Source: Actinomycetota bacterium (GTDB lineage: Bacteria; Actinomycetota; Acidimicrobiia; Acidimicrobiales; Ilumatobacteraceae). Taken from it: DNA of 7,433 nucleotides. Of the stretch, positions 1-5,142 are shown piece after piece (the first letter of the stretch is position 1; every line of letters begins with the position of its first letter). The position numbers and the translations under genes are program-made. The stretch lies in contig SYDZ01000226.1 of NCBI GenBank assembly GCA_005801025.1, positions 1-7,433 on the forward strand, written 5' to 3'. The notes beneath the pieces were generated by a model. That model was not told where the DNA came from, made no database searches, and saw only the letters and a list, made by a program, of their open reading frames with translations.

Positions 1-707
1 ATCAACCCCTGTGAACTACCGCCGGTATAGCTGTAATCCCAGCGACTGGTGTGAAATGCCCGACCAGAAAAAGTCTCAATACCAGGGATGCCTGGAAGTT
101 TGGCCTTATGCAATACGCCACCAGCGATCACAATGAACTTCGCGGAAATATCATCTGCACGCGATGTTGTGACTCGCCATCGTTTGAGATTCTCATCCCA
201 TCGCATGTCAACGATCTCTGTCTGAAAAAGAGCGGCGCGATACAGATCAAATGTCCGACCAAGAAGTTGACAATAGGCAAAAATCTCGGGAGCCTTGGCA
301 TACTTTTCGGTCGGCATGTAGCCGGTCTCCTCCAGCAGAGGTAAATACACATAGGACTCAACGTCGCAGGCTGCATTGGGATAGCGATTCCAATACCATG
401 TGCCACCGAAGTCGCCACCCTTCTCGACGATGCGGAAATGAGTGATCCCCGCCTTGGTCAGATTGACCGCAGCGATCATTCCCCCAAAACCACCGCCGAC
501 GATAACGACATCAACCTCTTCAATGACAGCGTCACGAGTAAAACCTGGTTCCACGTATGGGTCACGATCAAATTCTGCGTAGTCACCAACTAGTTCTTTG
601 TATTGCGCTACTCCATCAGAGCGAAGCCGTTTCTGCCGCTCGGCTTGATATTTCTCTCTCAATTGATCAATTGAAAGATTCTCCGTGTAGATCTCATCAT
701 GGGCCAT
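1..707 (-). CDS. Baeyer-Villiger-type flavin monooxygenase, N-terminal part (cut by window edge)
   Basis: This is an FAD- and NAD(P)H-dependent monooxygenase that should insert one oxygen atom into a ketone or similar substrate in the cytoplasm. The frame stays open for 235 codons from ATG (705-707 on the minus strand) to base 1, so the C-terminal half lies outside the window. After about 60 charged residues, residues 65-76 form a strand and the FAD dinucleotide-binding motif GGGFGG (71-76). GGTWYWNRYP (101-110) and CDVESYVY (114-121) follow, both hallmarks of the family. FSGRAFHTSRWD (213-224) matches the Baeyer-Villiger fingerprint FxGxxxHxxxW(P/D). The N-terminal extension resembles the steroid/cyclic-ketone group, but the substrate cannot be read from the sequence. 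Residue 111 is Asn where relatives usually have Gly. A weak AAGG lies about 10 bases before the start. The gene diverges from the lipoprotein gene. Confidence 0.93.
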   Translation of the reverse strand, partial: MAHDEIYTENLSIDQLREKYQAERQKRLRSDGVAQYKELVGDYAEFDRDPYVEPGFTRDAVIEEVDVVIVGGGFGGMIAAVNLTKAGITHFRIVEKGGDFGGTWYWNRYPNAACDVESYVYLPLLEETGYMPTEKYAKAPEIFAYCQLLGRTFDLYRAALFQTEIVDMRWDENLKRWRVTTSRADDISAKFIVIAGGVLHKAKLPGIPGIETFSGRAFHTSRWDYSYTGGSSQGL

Positions 708-803
708 GGTGACTTCGCCTTTTTTCGCTACTCAACCTGACTAGTCTCGCAAGAAGCGCTGGGTAATTCCAATTCCAGTCAGCACATCCTTGGTTTTTGC
801 CGA

Positions 804-820
804 CGGATGGCGCCTATCCG
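804..820. repeat. inverted repeat in the divergent intergenic region
   Basis: Two 7-base arms (804-810 and 814-820) pair around a 3-base CGC spacer, with one G-T wobble. The repeat lies between the divergent monooxygenase and lipoprotein genes, about 70 bp before the lipoprotein start. No T-run follows on either strand, so it does not look like an intrinsic terminator. It could be an operator or a short 5' leader hairpin. A chance repeat of this size is possible. Confidence 0.35.
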
Positions 821-847
821 CTTTGACATCAGGAATCTCTTACTCTT

Positions 848-870
848 TTTGTTGTTAGAGTCGCAACAAA
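848..870 (+). promoter_or_regulatory. perfect inverted repeat around a possible -10 box (candidate operator)
   Basis: TTTGTTG (848-854) and CAACAAA (864-870) are exact reverse complements separated by 9 bases. The spacer contains TAGAGT (856-861), which fits the TANNNT form of a -10 element, 28 bases before the lipoprotein start codon. A repressor bound to the two arms would cover this hexamer. No good -35 lies 16-18 bases upstream of it. The regulatory role is inference; the repeat itself is directly visible. Confidence 0.4.
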
Positions 871-878
871 GACTAACC

Positions 879-884
879 GAGGAA
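879..884 (+). promoter_or_regulatory. Shine-Dalgarno site of the lipoprotein gene
   Basis: GAGGAA lies five bases before the ATG at 890 and fixes this start codon. It is the only strong Shine-Dalgarno sequence before any gene start in the window, which makes the other genes look leaderless or SD-independent by comparison. Confidence 0.75.
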
Positions 885-889
885 CCACG

Positions 890-1606
890 ATGAAAATCAG
901 AATTGGCGTACTTCTGATCACTTCACTGCTGACAGCATGTTCAGTCGGTGGCGACTCAAATACTGAAGATTTGCCAGCGCTCAGCGACAGCACGGTCACC
1001 GTGTCAACGACGAGTCCCGATGAAACACCTACAACTGAAAATCAAACTACAACGGTCGTGACTCCGTCAACTGTTGTTCCGTCGGTACCACAACCCGAAT
1101 GTGATCTCACTGCCCTAGCCCCCGATGAAGACACAACTGGACTTGTTCTCTTGGAATGCTTGGGCGACTGGATGATCACCTACTACGAGCCGTGTGGAGA
1201 ATGTGAAGGTGTCACTCCGTTTCACGCCGAGGATGGAGTGTGGAAATCGGCCGAGGCTTTGTATGTTTACTGTTATTCAATGGATGACTCCTACGGACAA
1301 TCACCGCAAACGGATGCCTTGACTTCACTGCAGATCATTCTTGCTGGTTATCCCTGCGATGAAACAGACAAGGCGTACCATCCTGAAAAAGCCCAAGGAC
1401 AACTCAAGTTTGGCGATATCGGAAACCGAGTTAAGACTCTTCAGACCGCGCTGATCAATAAGGGTTTTCTTGATGACAGTGCTGACGGAGAATATGGACC
1501 GAACACAATGCGCGCCGTCATGAACTTTCAGTATTCAGAAAATCTCACAGCGGACGCACTTGCTGGTGCCGACACCCACGAGGCTCTTGGGCTGAAGTTT
1601 CCCTGA
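890..1606 (+). CDS. secreted lipoprotein with C-terminal peptidoglycan-binding domain
   Basis: This 238-residue protein is probably anchored in the outer leaflet of the membrane and attached non-covalently to the wall. Residues 1-17 form a lipoprotein signal peptide: KIR, a hydrophobic stretch, then lipobox L14-T15-A16-C17, with Cys17 as the lipidated residue. Residues 28-69 are a Thr/Ser/Pro-rich linker typical of exported actinobacterial proteins. Residues 70-160 form an unrecognised domain with six cysteines (71, 90, 102, 105, 128, 156), including a CGEC pair. An even number of cysteines in an exported domain suggests three disulfides. Residues 170-235 match the PG_binding_1 fold: L-K-F-G-D-x-G at 172-178, then LQTAL, GFL and DGEYGPNTMRAVMNFQ (199-214). 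There is no catalytic amidase or peptidase domain, so the role of the middle domain is unknown. The start is supported by GAGGAA at 879-884. The gene ends 8 bp from the convergent GNAT gene. Confidence 0.9.
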   Translation: MKIRIGVLLITSLLTACSVGGDSNTEDLPALSDSTVTVSTTSPDETPTTENQTTTVVTPSTVVPSVPQPECDLTALAPDEDTTGLVLLECLGDWMITYYEPCGECEGVTPFHAEDGVWKSAEALYVYCYSMDDSYGQSPQTDALTSLQIILAGYPCDETDKAYHPEKAQGQLKFGDIGNRVKTLQTALINKGFLDDSADGEYGPNTMRAVMNFQYSENLTADALAGADTHEALGLKFP

Positions 1607-1614
1607 AAGTTTAT

Positions 1615-2046
1615 CTACAGGTTGTGGCGGTAAACATTTGTTTCGCGCAGTGTAAAACCGAGTCGCCGATACAAACGATTTGCAGCCTCACGTGACGGAC
1701 GTGAGGTTAAGTCAACCGTGACTGCGCCATTGGCTTTTGCACAATCAAGCGCTGCCCGATTGAGGGCTTCGCCTGCACCATGACCGCGAGCCGAATCCTC
1801 AACCACAACATCTTCGATCCATGCCCGCACCCCGGTCGGAATACGAAAGATCGCAAGAGTTAGCGAACCGACAATTTGTCCATCAAGTTTCGCCAAGAAC
1901 AATGTCGAAGCCTCAGACGTCACTAATGCCTCTAACTCTGAGCGACTCGGAGGAGGGTTCGACTTCGACAGTTGCGGAATCAGCATCTCAAATGCCTGCA
2001 CAACGTCATCACCCACTACTTCACATATTTCAATCTGAACGCTCAC
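1615..2046 (-). CDS. GNAT family N-acetyltransferase
   Basis: This 143-residue cytoplasmic enzyme should transfer the acetyl group of acetyl-CoA to an amine, but its substrate cannot be inferred. The length is usual for a single-domain GNAT. Motif A is clear: strand IEDVVVEDSA (77-86) followed by the acetyl-CoA pyrophosphate loop RGHGAG (87-92, R-x-x-G-x-G/A type) and its helix. Motif B is seen at ANRLYRRLGF (122-131), near the C-terminus as usual. The start is GTG (2044-2046). The next in-frame Met, residue 21, would remove the first beta strand (QIEICEV), so GTG is preferred. There is no Shine-Dalgarno sequence, but TAGACT ends 7 bases before the GTG, which fits a leaderless mRNA. The gene is divergent from the SCO6745-like gene, with only 39 bp between starts, and convergent with the lipoprotein gene. 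Confidence 0.88.
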   Translation of the reverse strand: MSVQIEICEVVGDDVVQAFEMLIPQLSKSNPPPSRSELEALVTSEASTLFLAKLDGQIVGSLTLAIFRIPTGVRAWIEDVVVEDSARGHGAGEALNRAALDCAKANGAVTVDLTSRPSREAANRLYRRLGFTLRETNVYRHNL

Positions 2047-2053
2047 GGTAATG

Positions 2054-2059
2054 AGTCTA
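2054..2059 (-). promoter_or_regulatory. candidate -10 box of a leaderless GNAT transcript
   Basis: On the minus strand these bases read TAGACT (TANNNT), with seven bases between the hexamer and the GTG start. A transcript from this box would begin at or next to the start codon. No convincing -35 is visible; the position about 17 bases upstream reads CTTACC. Assignment is by spacing only. Confidence 0.45.
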
Positions 2060-2073
2060 GGTTGCTTGCGTTC

Positions 2074-2079
2074 TACGGT
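2074..2079 (+). promoter_or_regulatory. candidate -10 box of a leaderless SCO6745-like transcript
   Basis: TACGGT fits TANNNT and ends six bases before the ATG at 2086, where no Shine-Dalgarno is present. The box lies only 14 bp from the divergent GNAT -10 candidate, so the two polymerase footprints would overlap. No good -35 is seen. Assignment is by spacing only. Confidence 0.45.
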
Positions 2080-2085
2080 AAGCCC

Positions 2086-2988
2086 ATGGATTCACGTGAA
2101 CTCTCAACAAAGGCTCGTGCACTCGGCGGTGCACTCGAACCACTCATCGGGCAGGTCTATTTTTCGCCAGAATGCCACGCCAACTACGTGGCTCTCGGCT
2201 TTGAGCCCAGCCCGGGCGATATGAATGGTGTCGCACTCCCGCAAAGTGTTGCTTATTTCACCAGCCGTGGTTCGCTCATGGGTCAGGTCCCTGGTGAGGT
2301 TGTGGCCGCAGCCTTCGCAGTTTTCAATCCTCAAGTTGTCATCCCTGCCGTCACCGCTGGCTGGCAAATCACAGATGCGGCAACCATGTGTGCTGCGCGA
2401 CGCGACGGCGCAATCGGACAACTAGAACGCATTCTCGGGGCCAAACCAGGTGGAGTCAATCGGGCGCAACGAATCTTGGAACGTGCCGTGAGTGTTTTAC
2501 GCCCCGAAGGTCGTCCGCTCTTTGCTGGAACGCTCAGCCAAACCATTCCCGAGACTGACCTCGGTGCTGTCTGGCACTTTGGAGACATGTTGCGCGAATA
2601 TCGTGGCGACTCGCATACTGCGGCGTGGATTTCTGCAGGTCTCGACGCCACCGAAATCGGATTACTCACTGAACTATTTTGGGGTCTTCCACTCAAGTCG
2701 TATAGCCGCACTCGCGCCTGGAGTGAAGATGATTACAGCGCAGCCATAGATCGCCTTGAGGAGCGTGGCCTCATCAATGACGGCGCGTTCACACAACTGG
2801 GGCGCGAGCTACGCGAACAGGTCGAAGTCCGTACCGATGAACAAATGCGTGCTGTGATCAACAAGATCGGCGATGATTTCGATCACCTCATCGCCATGCT
2901 GACTCCATGGTCGCAGTTTGTTCGCAACTTCAAGGGTTACCCAGGATCGGGACCACACGAACTTGCCGAAGCAGCGGCAAAGTCGTAA
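2086..2988 (+). CDS. SCO6745-family protein (HTH-like, function unknown)
   Basis: This 300-residue protein resembles the actinobacterial SCO6745 family, which is described as helix-turn-helix-like; some members were once labelled SalK. No biochemical activity is firmly known. The recognisable parts are ALEPLIGQVYFSPECHANY (16-34), with its Cys-His pair at 30-31, a central helical block, RGDSHTAAWISAGLDATE (173-190), and a C-terminal winged-helix-like part at about 190-250 ending in DRLEERGLI and a TQLGRELREQ wing/helix. It has no signal peptide or membrane segment, so it should be cytoplasmic. The ATG at 2086 is chosen because the family similarity begins just after it and the length then matches the family. 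The frame is open back to 1972, but that extension runs antisense through the GNAT start and looks non-coding. It is the first gene of a likely three-gene run: the selenoprotein start follows 31 bp after its TAA. Confidence 0.8.
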   Translation: MDSRELSTKARALGGALEPLIGQVYFSPECHANYVALGFEPSPGDMNGVALPQSVAYFTSRGSLMGQVPGEVVAAAFAVFNPQVVIPAVTAGWQITDAATMCAARRDGAIGQLERILGAKPGGVNRAQRILERAVSVLRPEGRPLFAGTLSQTIPETDLGAVWHFGDMLREYRGDSHTAAWISAGLDATEIGLLTELFWGLPLKSYSRTRAWSEDDYSAAIDRLEERGLINDGAFTQLGRELREQVEVRTDEQMRAVINKIGDDFDHLIAMLTPWSQFVRNFKGYPGSGPHELAEAAAKS

Positions 2989-3019
2989 GCCAAGCGCTAT
3001 CTCGTGGCAGACTGACACT

Positions 3020-4102
3020 GTGATCCTTACCGAGCTTCGAACAACTACTCGCGAATTCGCTCAAGCCACTGGCTGGGAGCCCAAGCCTGAAGGTCTGTGT
3101 CGAGGCGAGATCTGCGTTCCGGCGCCTGGAGCCCTGAGCGCCGACGGTTCACTGGATGTGGCCATTGCCGCTGATCGATTAGGTATGCCGCTTGTTGAGG
3201 ATGCCGATCATGGTGTGTGGTCACTGGGCCCTGCGACTCTCAGTGGAAAATCGCTGAATACTGCTGTCGCTGCCGATCCTGAATTGATGAACTTTGATGG
3301 TTCCCCATTTCGCCTCTCATCGTTGCGAGGTAAAAAGGTAATTCTTGTTGCCTGGTCCAGTTATTGAGGCTGTCGCTCAAGCTTGCCCGGGTGGCAAGCA
3401 CTGAACTTGGAAATCGCACAATACGGCGCAACCGTCGTCACTGTCGCTCTTGACATCAACGCTGAACATGCACGGCCGTGGCATGAACTTGGTCAAGCAA
3501 CTCACCCAAGTGTTGTTGATACCTTGCACGCTACGAATCCACTTTTTGGTTTCACCAATATTCCGATGGCAGTATGGATCAACGAAGACGGCGTTTTAGT
3601 ACGTCCAGCGGAAGGTGCTTCCATTGAACGCAACCCAATGCGCGATATGGAAATACCAGAAGGACTCCCTGAAGCTTTGGAGAAAATGCTCCATGCCGTC
3701 AAGGACATTCCCGACGATGCCGAGGCCTATCGGGCAGCCATTATTGATTGGGTAAAAAACGGCGCATCTTCACCCTTCGCTCTGAGCGCCGATGAAGTTG
3801 TCAATCGCAGCCAGCCTCGATCCGATAATGAAGCCCGTGCAACTGCCTGCTTCGAATTAGGTGATTACCTGCGCAAATCCGTGAGTCAAGATGCAGCCGT
3901 TTCTTGGTGGAAAGAAGCCCACCGTTTACACCCACAAAACCTCACTTACAAGCGTCAAGCCTGGACTTTGGTGACCACCGCACCTGGCGCCACAGAAAAT
4001 GACCTGATGCAGGGTCCGAACGATGTGTACGACAGCAGTCTGGTGACTGAGGTTTCAGGCGACGGCGGTTTCCTACAATTCATTGTCCGACCACAACTGT
4101 AG
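3020..4102 (+). CDS. selenoprotein: thioredoxin-fold redox protein with in-frame UGA (Sec116)
   Basis: One 360-residue redox protein is read through TGA at 3365-3367. Residues 1-34 are a conserved-looking N-terminal piece with CRGEIC (Cys27, Cys32). Residues about 85-225 are an AhpC/ResA-like thioredoxin domain: DPELMNFDGSPFRLSSLRGK, strand KVILVAW, active site WSSY-U116-G-C118, strand TVVTVALDI, and the cis-proline loop NIP (180-182) before VWINEDG. Residues about 269-316 resemble a TPR helix pair (ACFELGDYL, AAVSWWKEAHRLHPQN). The family, known in actinobacteria as SelL-related or ResA-like WAxxUGC redox proteins, carries Cys or Sec at this site. Sec should be the nucleophile and Cys118 its resolving partner; the substrate is unknown. 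GTG at 3020 is the first in-frame start clear of the preceding gene, and MILTELRTTTREF is the family-like N-terminus; no clear Shine-Dalgarno is seen. Gene finders will split it at the TGA. The alternative is an inactivating mutation or base error, disfavoured by the exact site and the hairpin. Confidence 0.87.
3365..3367 (+). other. UGA recoded as selenocysteine
   Basis: The in-frame TGA replaces the catalytic cysteine codon of the W-x-x-x-C/U-G-C motif. The frame is identical before (VILVAWSSY) and after (GCRSSLPGW), and the gene finally ends in TAG. Ordinary TGA stops end the lipoprotein, Nudix and glnD genes in this window, so this codon is a local recoding and not a genome-wide code change. 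Confidence 0.85.
3377..3404 (+). promoter_or_regulatory. bacterial SECIS-like hairpin
   Basis: In the mRNA, GCTTGCC (3381-3387) pairs perfectly with GGCAAGC (3393-3399), closing a 5-base loop CGGGT (3388-3392). A further TCA/TGA pairing (3377-3379 with 3402-3404) can extend the base across a small internal loop. The apical loop begins 20 bases after the UGA, and G occupies its second position. Known bacterial SECIS elements are stem-loops just downstream of the UGA with a G in the first two loop positions, bound by SelB. The hairpin lies inside the coding sequence (SLPGWQA). The bulged U of the E. coli fdhF element is not seen. Confidence 0.78.
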
Positions 4103-4109
4103 AAATCTG

Positions 4110-4151
4110 CCAAAACTGGTGTGACGATGAGCAATACGCCATGAGTTTTGG
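4110..4151 (+). repeat. intergenic hairpin between selenoprotein and PAC2 genes
   Basis: CCAAAACT (4110-4117) and AGTTTTGG (4144-4151) are perfect 8-base complements. Inside them, GGTGTG (4118-4123) can pair with TACGCC-type bases at 4135-4140, allowing two G-U wobbles and leaving a 3-base bulge and an 11-base loop. The hairpin fills most of the 67-bp gap. No T-run follows, so it is a poor intrinsic terminator. It may act as a processing or attenuation structure between the two genes. Confidence 0.5.
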
Positions 4152-4169
4152 GCGATAGCGTGCAGAGCA

Positions 4170-5141
4170 ATGGCTGATCTCGAACACATCCGTTGGATCC
4201 GTCGACCGGAGTTGAGTCGCCCCCACGTCATCGCCGCCTTCACCGGTTGGAATGATGCCGCCGATGCGGCCAGCACCGCTGTTAAACATCTTGTTGAAAC
4301 CATGGGAGCGGCACCTCTCGCTGAAATTAATCCAGAGGAGTTCACTGACTTCGCAACAATCCGTCCACTTGTCAGGCTCGACAATGATTCGGCTCGACAC
4401 ATCGTGTGGCCCACTGTGAGTTTGTGGAGTGTCACTAGTGGTGATGTGGACCTCATCTTGGTGCTCGGTCCCGAACCAGCTCTGCGATGGAAATTGTTCT
4501 GTCAACAAATCATTGGTGTCGCCGAGGAATACAAGGCATCGTCATTTGTTTCCCTTGGGGCTCTCCTCGCCGATGTCCCTCATCGACGTAGCACTCAAGT
4601 TCTTGGTACTGCGACTGATCAAAACTTGATCGACCTTCACGATTTACAGCGTAGTCGTTACGAAGGACCGACCGGCATCGTTGGTGTTCTCAACGATGCT
4701 GCACATGAAGCTGGCTTTTCAACGGCTTCGCTGTGGGCAGCTGTGCCTGCCTATGCCGCTCAAGTGCCGTCACCCAAGGCTGCAGCAGCCCTGATTGAAC
4801 GCTTGGCAGAAATTGTTGGTTGCGACTCACCGACCACGCAACTCGACGCTCAATCTGAAGTTTATGAAGAACAAATTGACGAGATCATTAGTAGTGATCC
4901 ATCAATGAGCCGTTACATCGAACGTTTGGAAAATTCTGGCGATGACGATGATTACGACGAAGATGAAGATGAGTACGACGATGACGATGACACCCTCTTT
5001 GCTGTTTCCCCAGATCAATTGCGCTTTGATGGCATGGACGACGCTCCACCGATGAGCGGTCCGCTCCCCGATGAGCCGGTGGACAGCGATGCTTTGATGG
5101 AAGAAGTTGAACGCTTCTTACGCAGTCAGTCTGAGGACTAG
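4170..5141 (+). CDS. PAC2 family protein with acidic C-terminal tail
   Basis: This 323-residue cytoplasmic protein belongs to the PAC2 family (proteasome assembly chaperone 2-like), which is common and conserved in actinobacteria but of unknown function there; the name comes from eukaryotic relatives. The family-like signs are IAAFTGWNDAADAASTAVKHL (starting at 21), the DVDLILVLGPEPALRW segment (92-107), VSLGALLADVPHRR (127-140) and GPTGIVGVLNDAAHEAGF (166-183), with VPAYAAQVPSPKAAAALIERL after them. The tail has 15 Asp/Glu among residues 258-274, then a short conserved-looking end (ALMEEVERFLRSQ, 308-320). ATG at 4170 gives the expected family N-terminus; there is no good Shine-Dalgarno. TAGCGT (4156-4161) ends 8 bases upstream and could serve a separate leaderless start. 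It follows the selenoprotein gene by 67 bp and ends one base from the convergent Nudix gene. Confidence 0.88.
   Translation: MADLEHIRWIRRPELSRPHVIAAFTGWNDAADAASTAVKHLVETMGAAPLAEINPEEFTDFATIRPLVRLDNDSARHIVWPTVSLWSVTSGDVDLILVLGPEPALRWKLFCQQIIGVAEEYKASSFVSLGALLADVPHRRSTQVLGTATDQNLIDLHDLQRSRYEGPTGIVGVLNDAAHEAGFSTASLWAAVPAYAAQVPSPKAAAALIERLAEIVGCDSPTTQLDAQSEVYEEQIDEIISSDPSMSRYIERLENSGDDDDYDEDEDEYDDDDDTLFAVSPDQLRFDGMDDAPPMSGPLPDEPVDSDALMEEVERFLRSQSED
4941..4991 (+). repeat. GAT/GAC-rich low-complexity tract encoding an Asp/Glu run
   Basis: Seventeen codons, almost all GAT, GAC, GAA or GAG with two Tyr codons, encode residues 258-274 of the PAC2 protein. The tract is simple-sequence-like but the codons are mixed, so it is not a pure trinucleotide repeat. 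It marks a flexible, strongly negative linker between the folded domain and the C-terminal helix. Confidence 0.7.
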
Positions 5142-5142
5142 A

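Noticed and set aside
51..445. Plus- and minus-strand ORFs of 64-97 codons within 51-445
   Set aside because: They overlap the clearly homologous monooxygenase frame and have no recognisable motifs.
823..828. TTGACA as the -35 of a lipoprotein promoter
   Set aside because: It matches the consensus, but no -10-like hexamer lies 16-18 bases downstream; the TAGAGT box is 27 bases away.
1972..2085. Extending the SCO6745-like protein upstream to the ATG at 1972
   Set aside because: The extra 38 residues are antisense to the GNAT N-terminus, while family similarity begins just after the ATG at 2086.
3020..3367. Pseudogene or sequencing error producing a premature TGA
   Set aside because: It cannot be excluded without reads, but the TGA is exactly at a known Cys/Sec position, the rest of the gene shows no decay, and a hairpin sits at SECIS distance.
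3383..4102. A separate 239-residue gene starting at TTG 3383
   Set aside because: It would begin in the middle of a thioredoxin fold, just after the active site, in the same frame as the upstream part. The TTG also lies inside the SECIS-like stem. One read-through gene explains all of this better.
4110..4151. A second, 3'-UTR SECIS of the archaeal kind
   Set aside because: Bacterial SECIS elements lie next to the UGA, and a suitable one is already there. This hairpin is more than 700 bases downstream.
4127..4158. Tiny ORFs (5 codons each) between the selenoprotein and PAC2 genes
   Set aside because: They are too short, lack ribosome-binding sites and lie within the hairpin; a leader-peptide role is not supported by any codon pattern.
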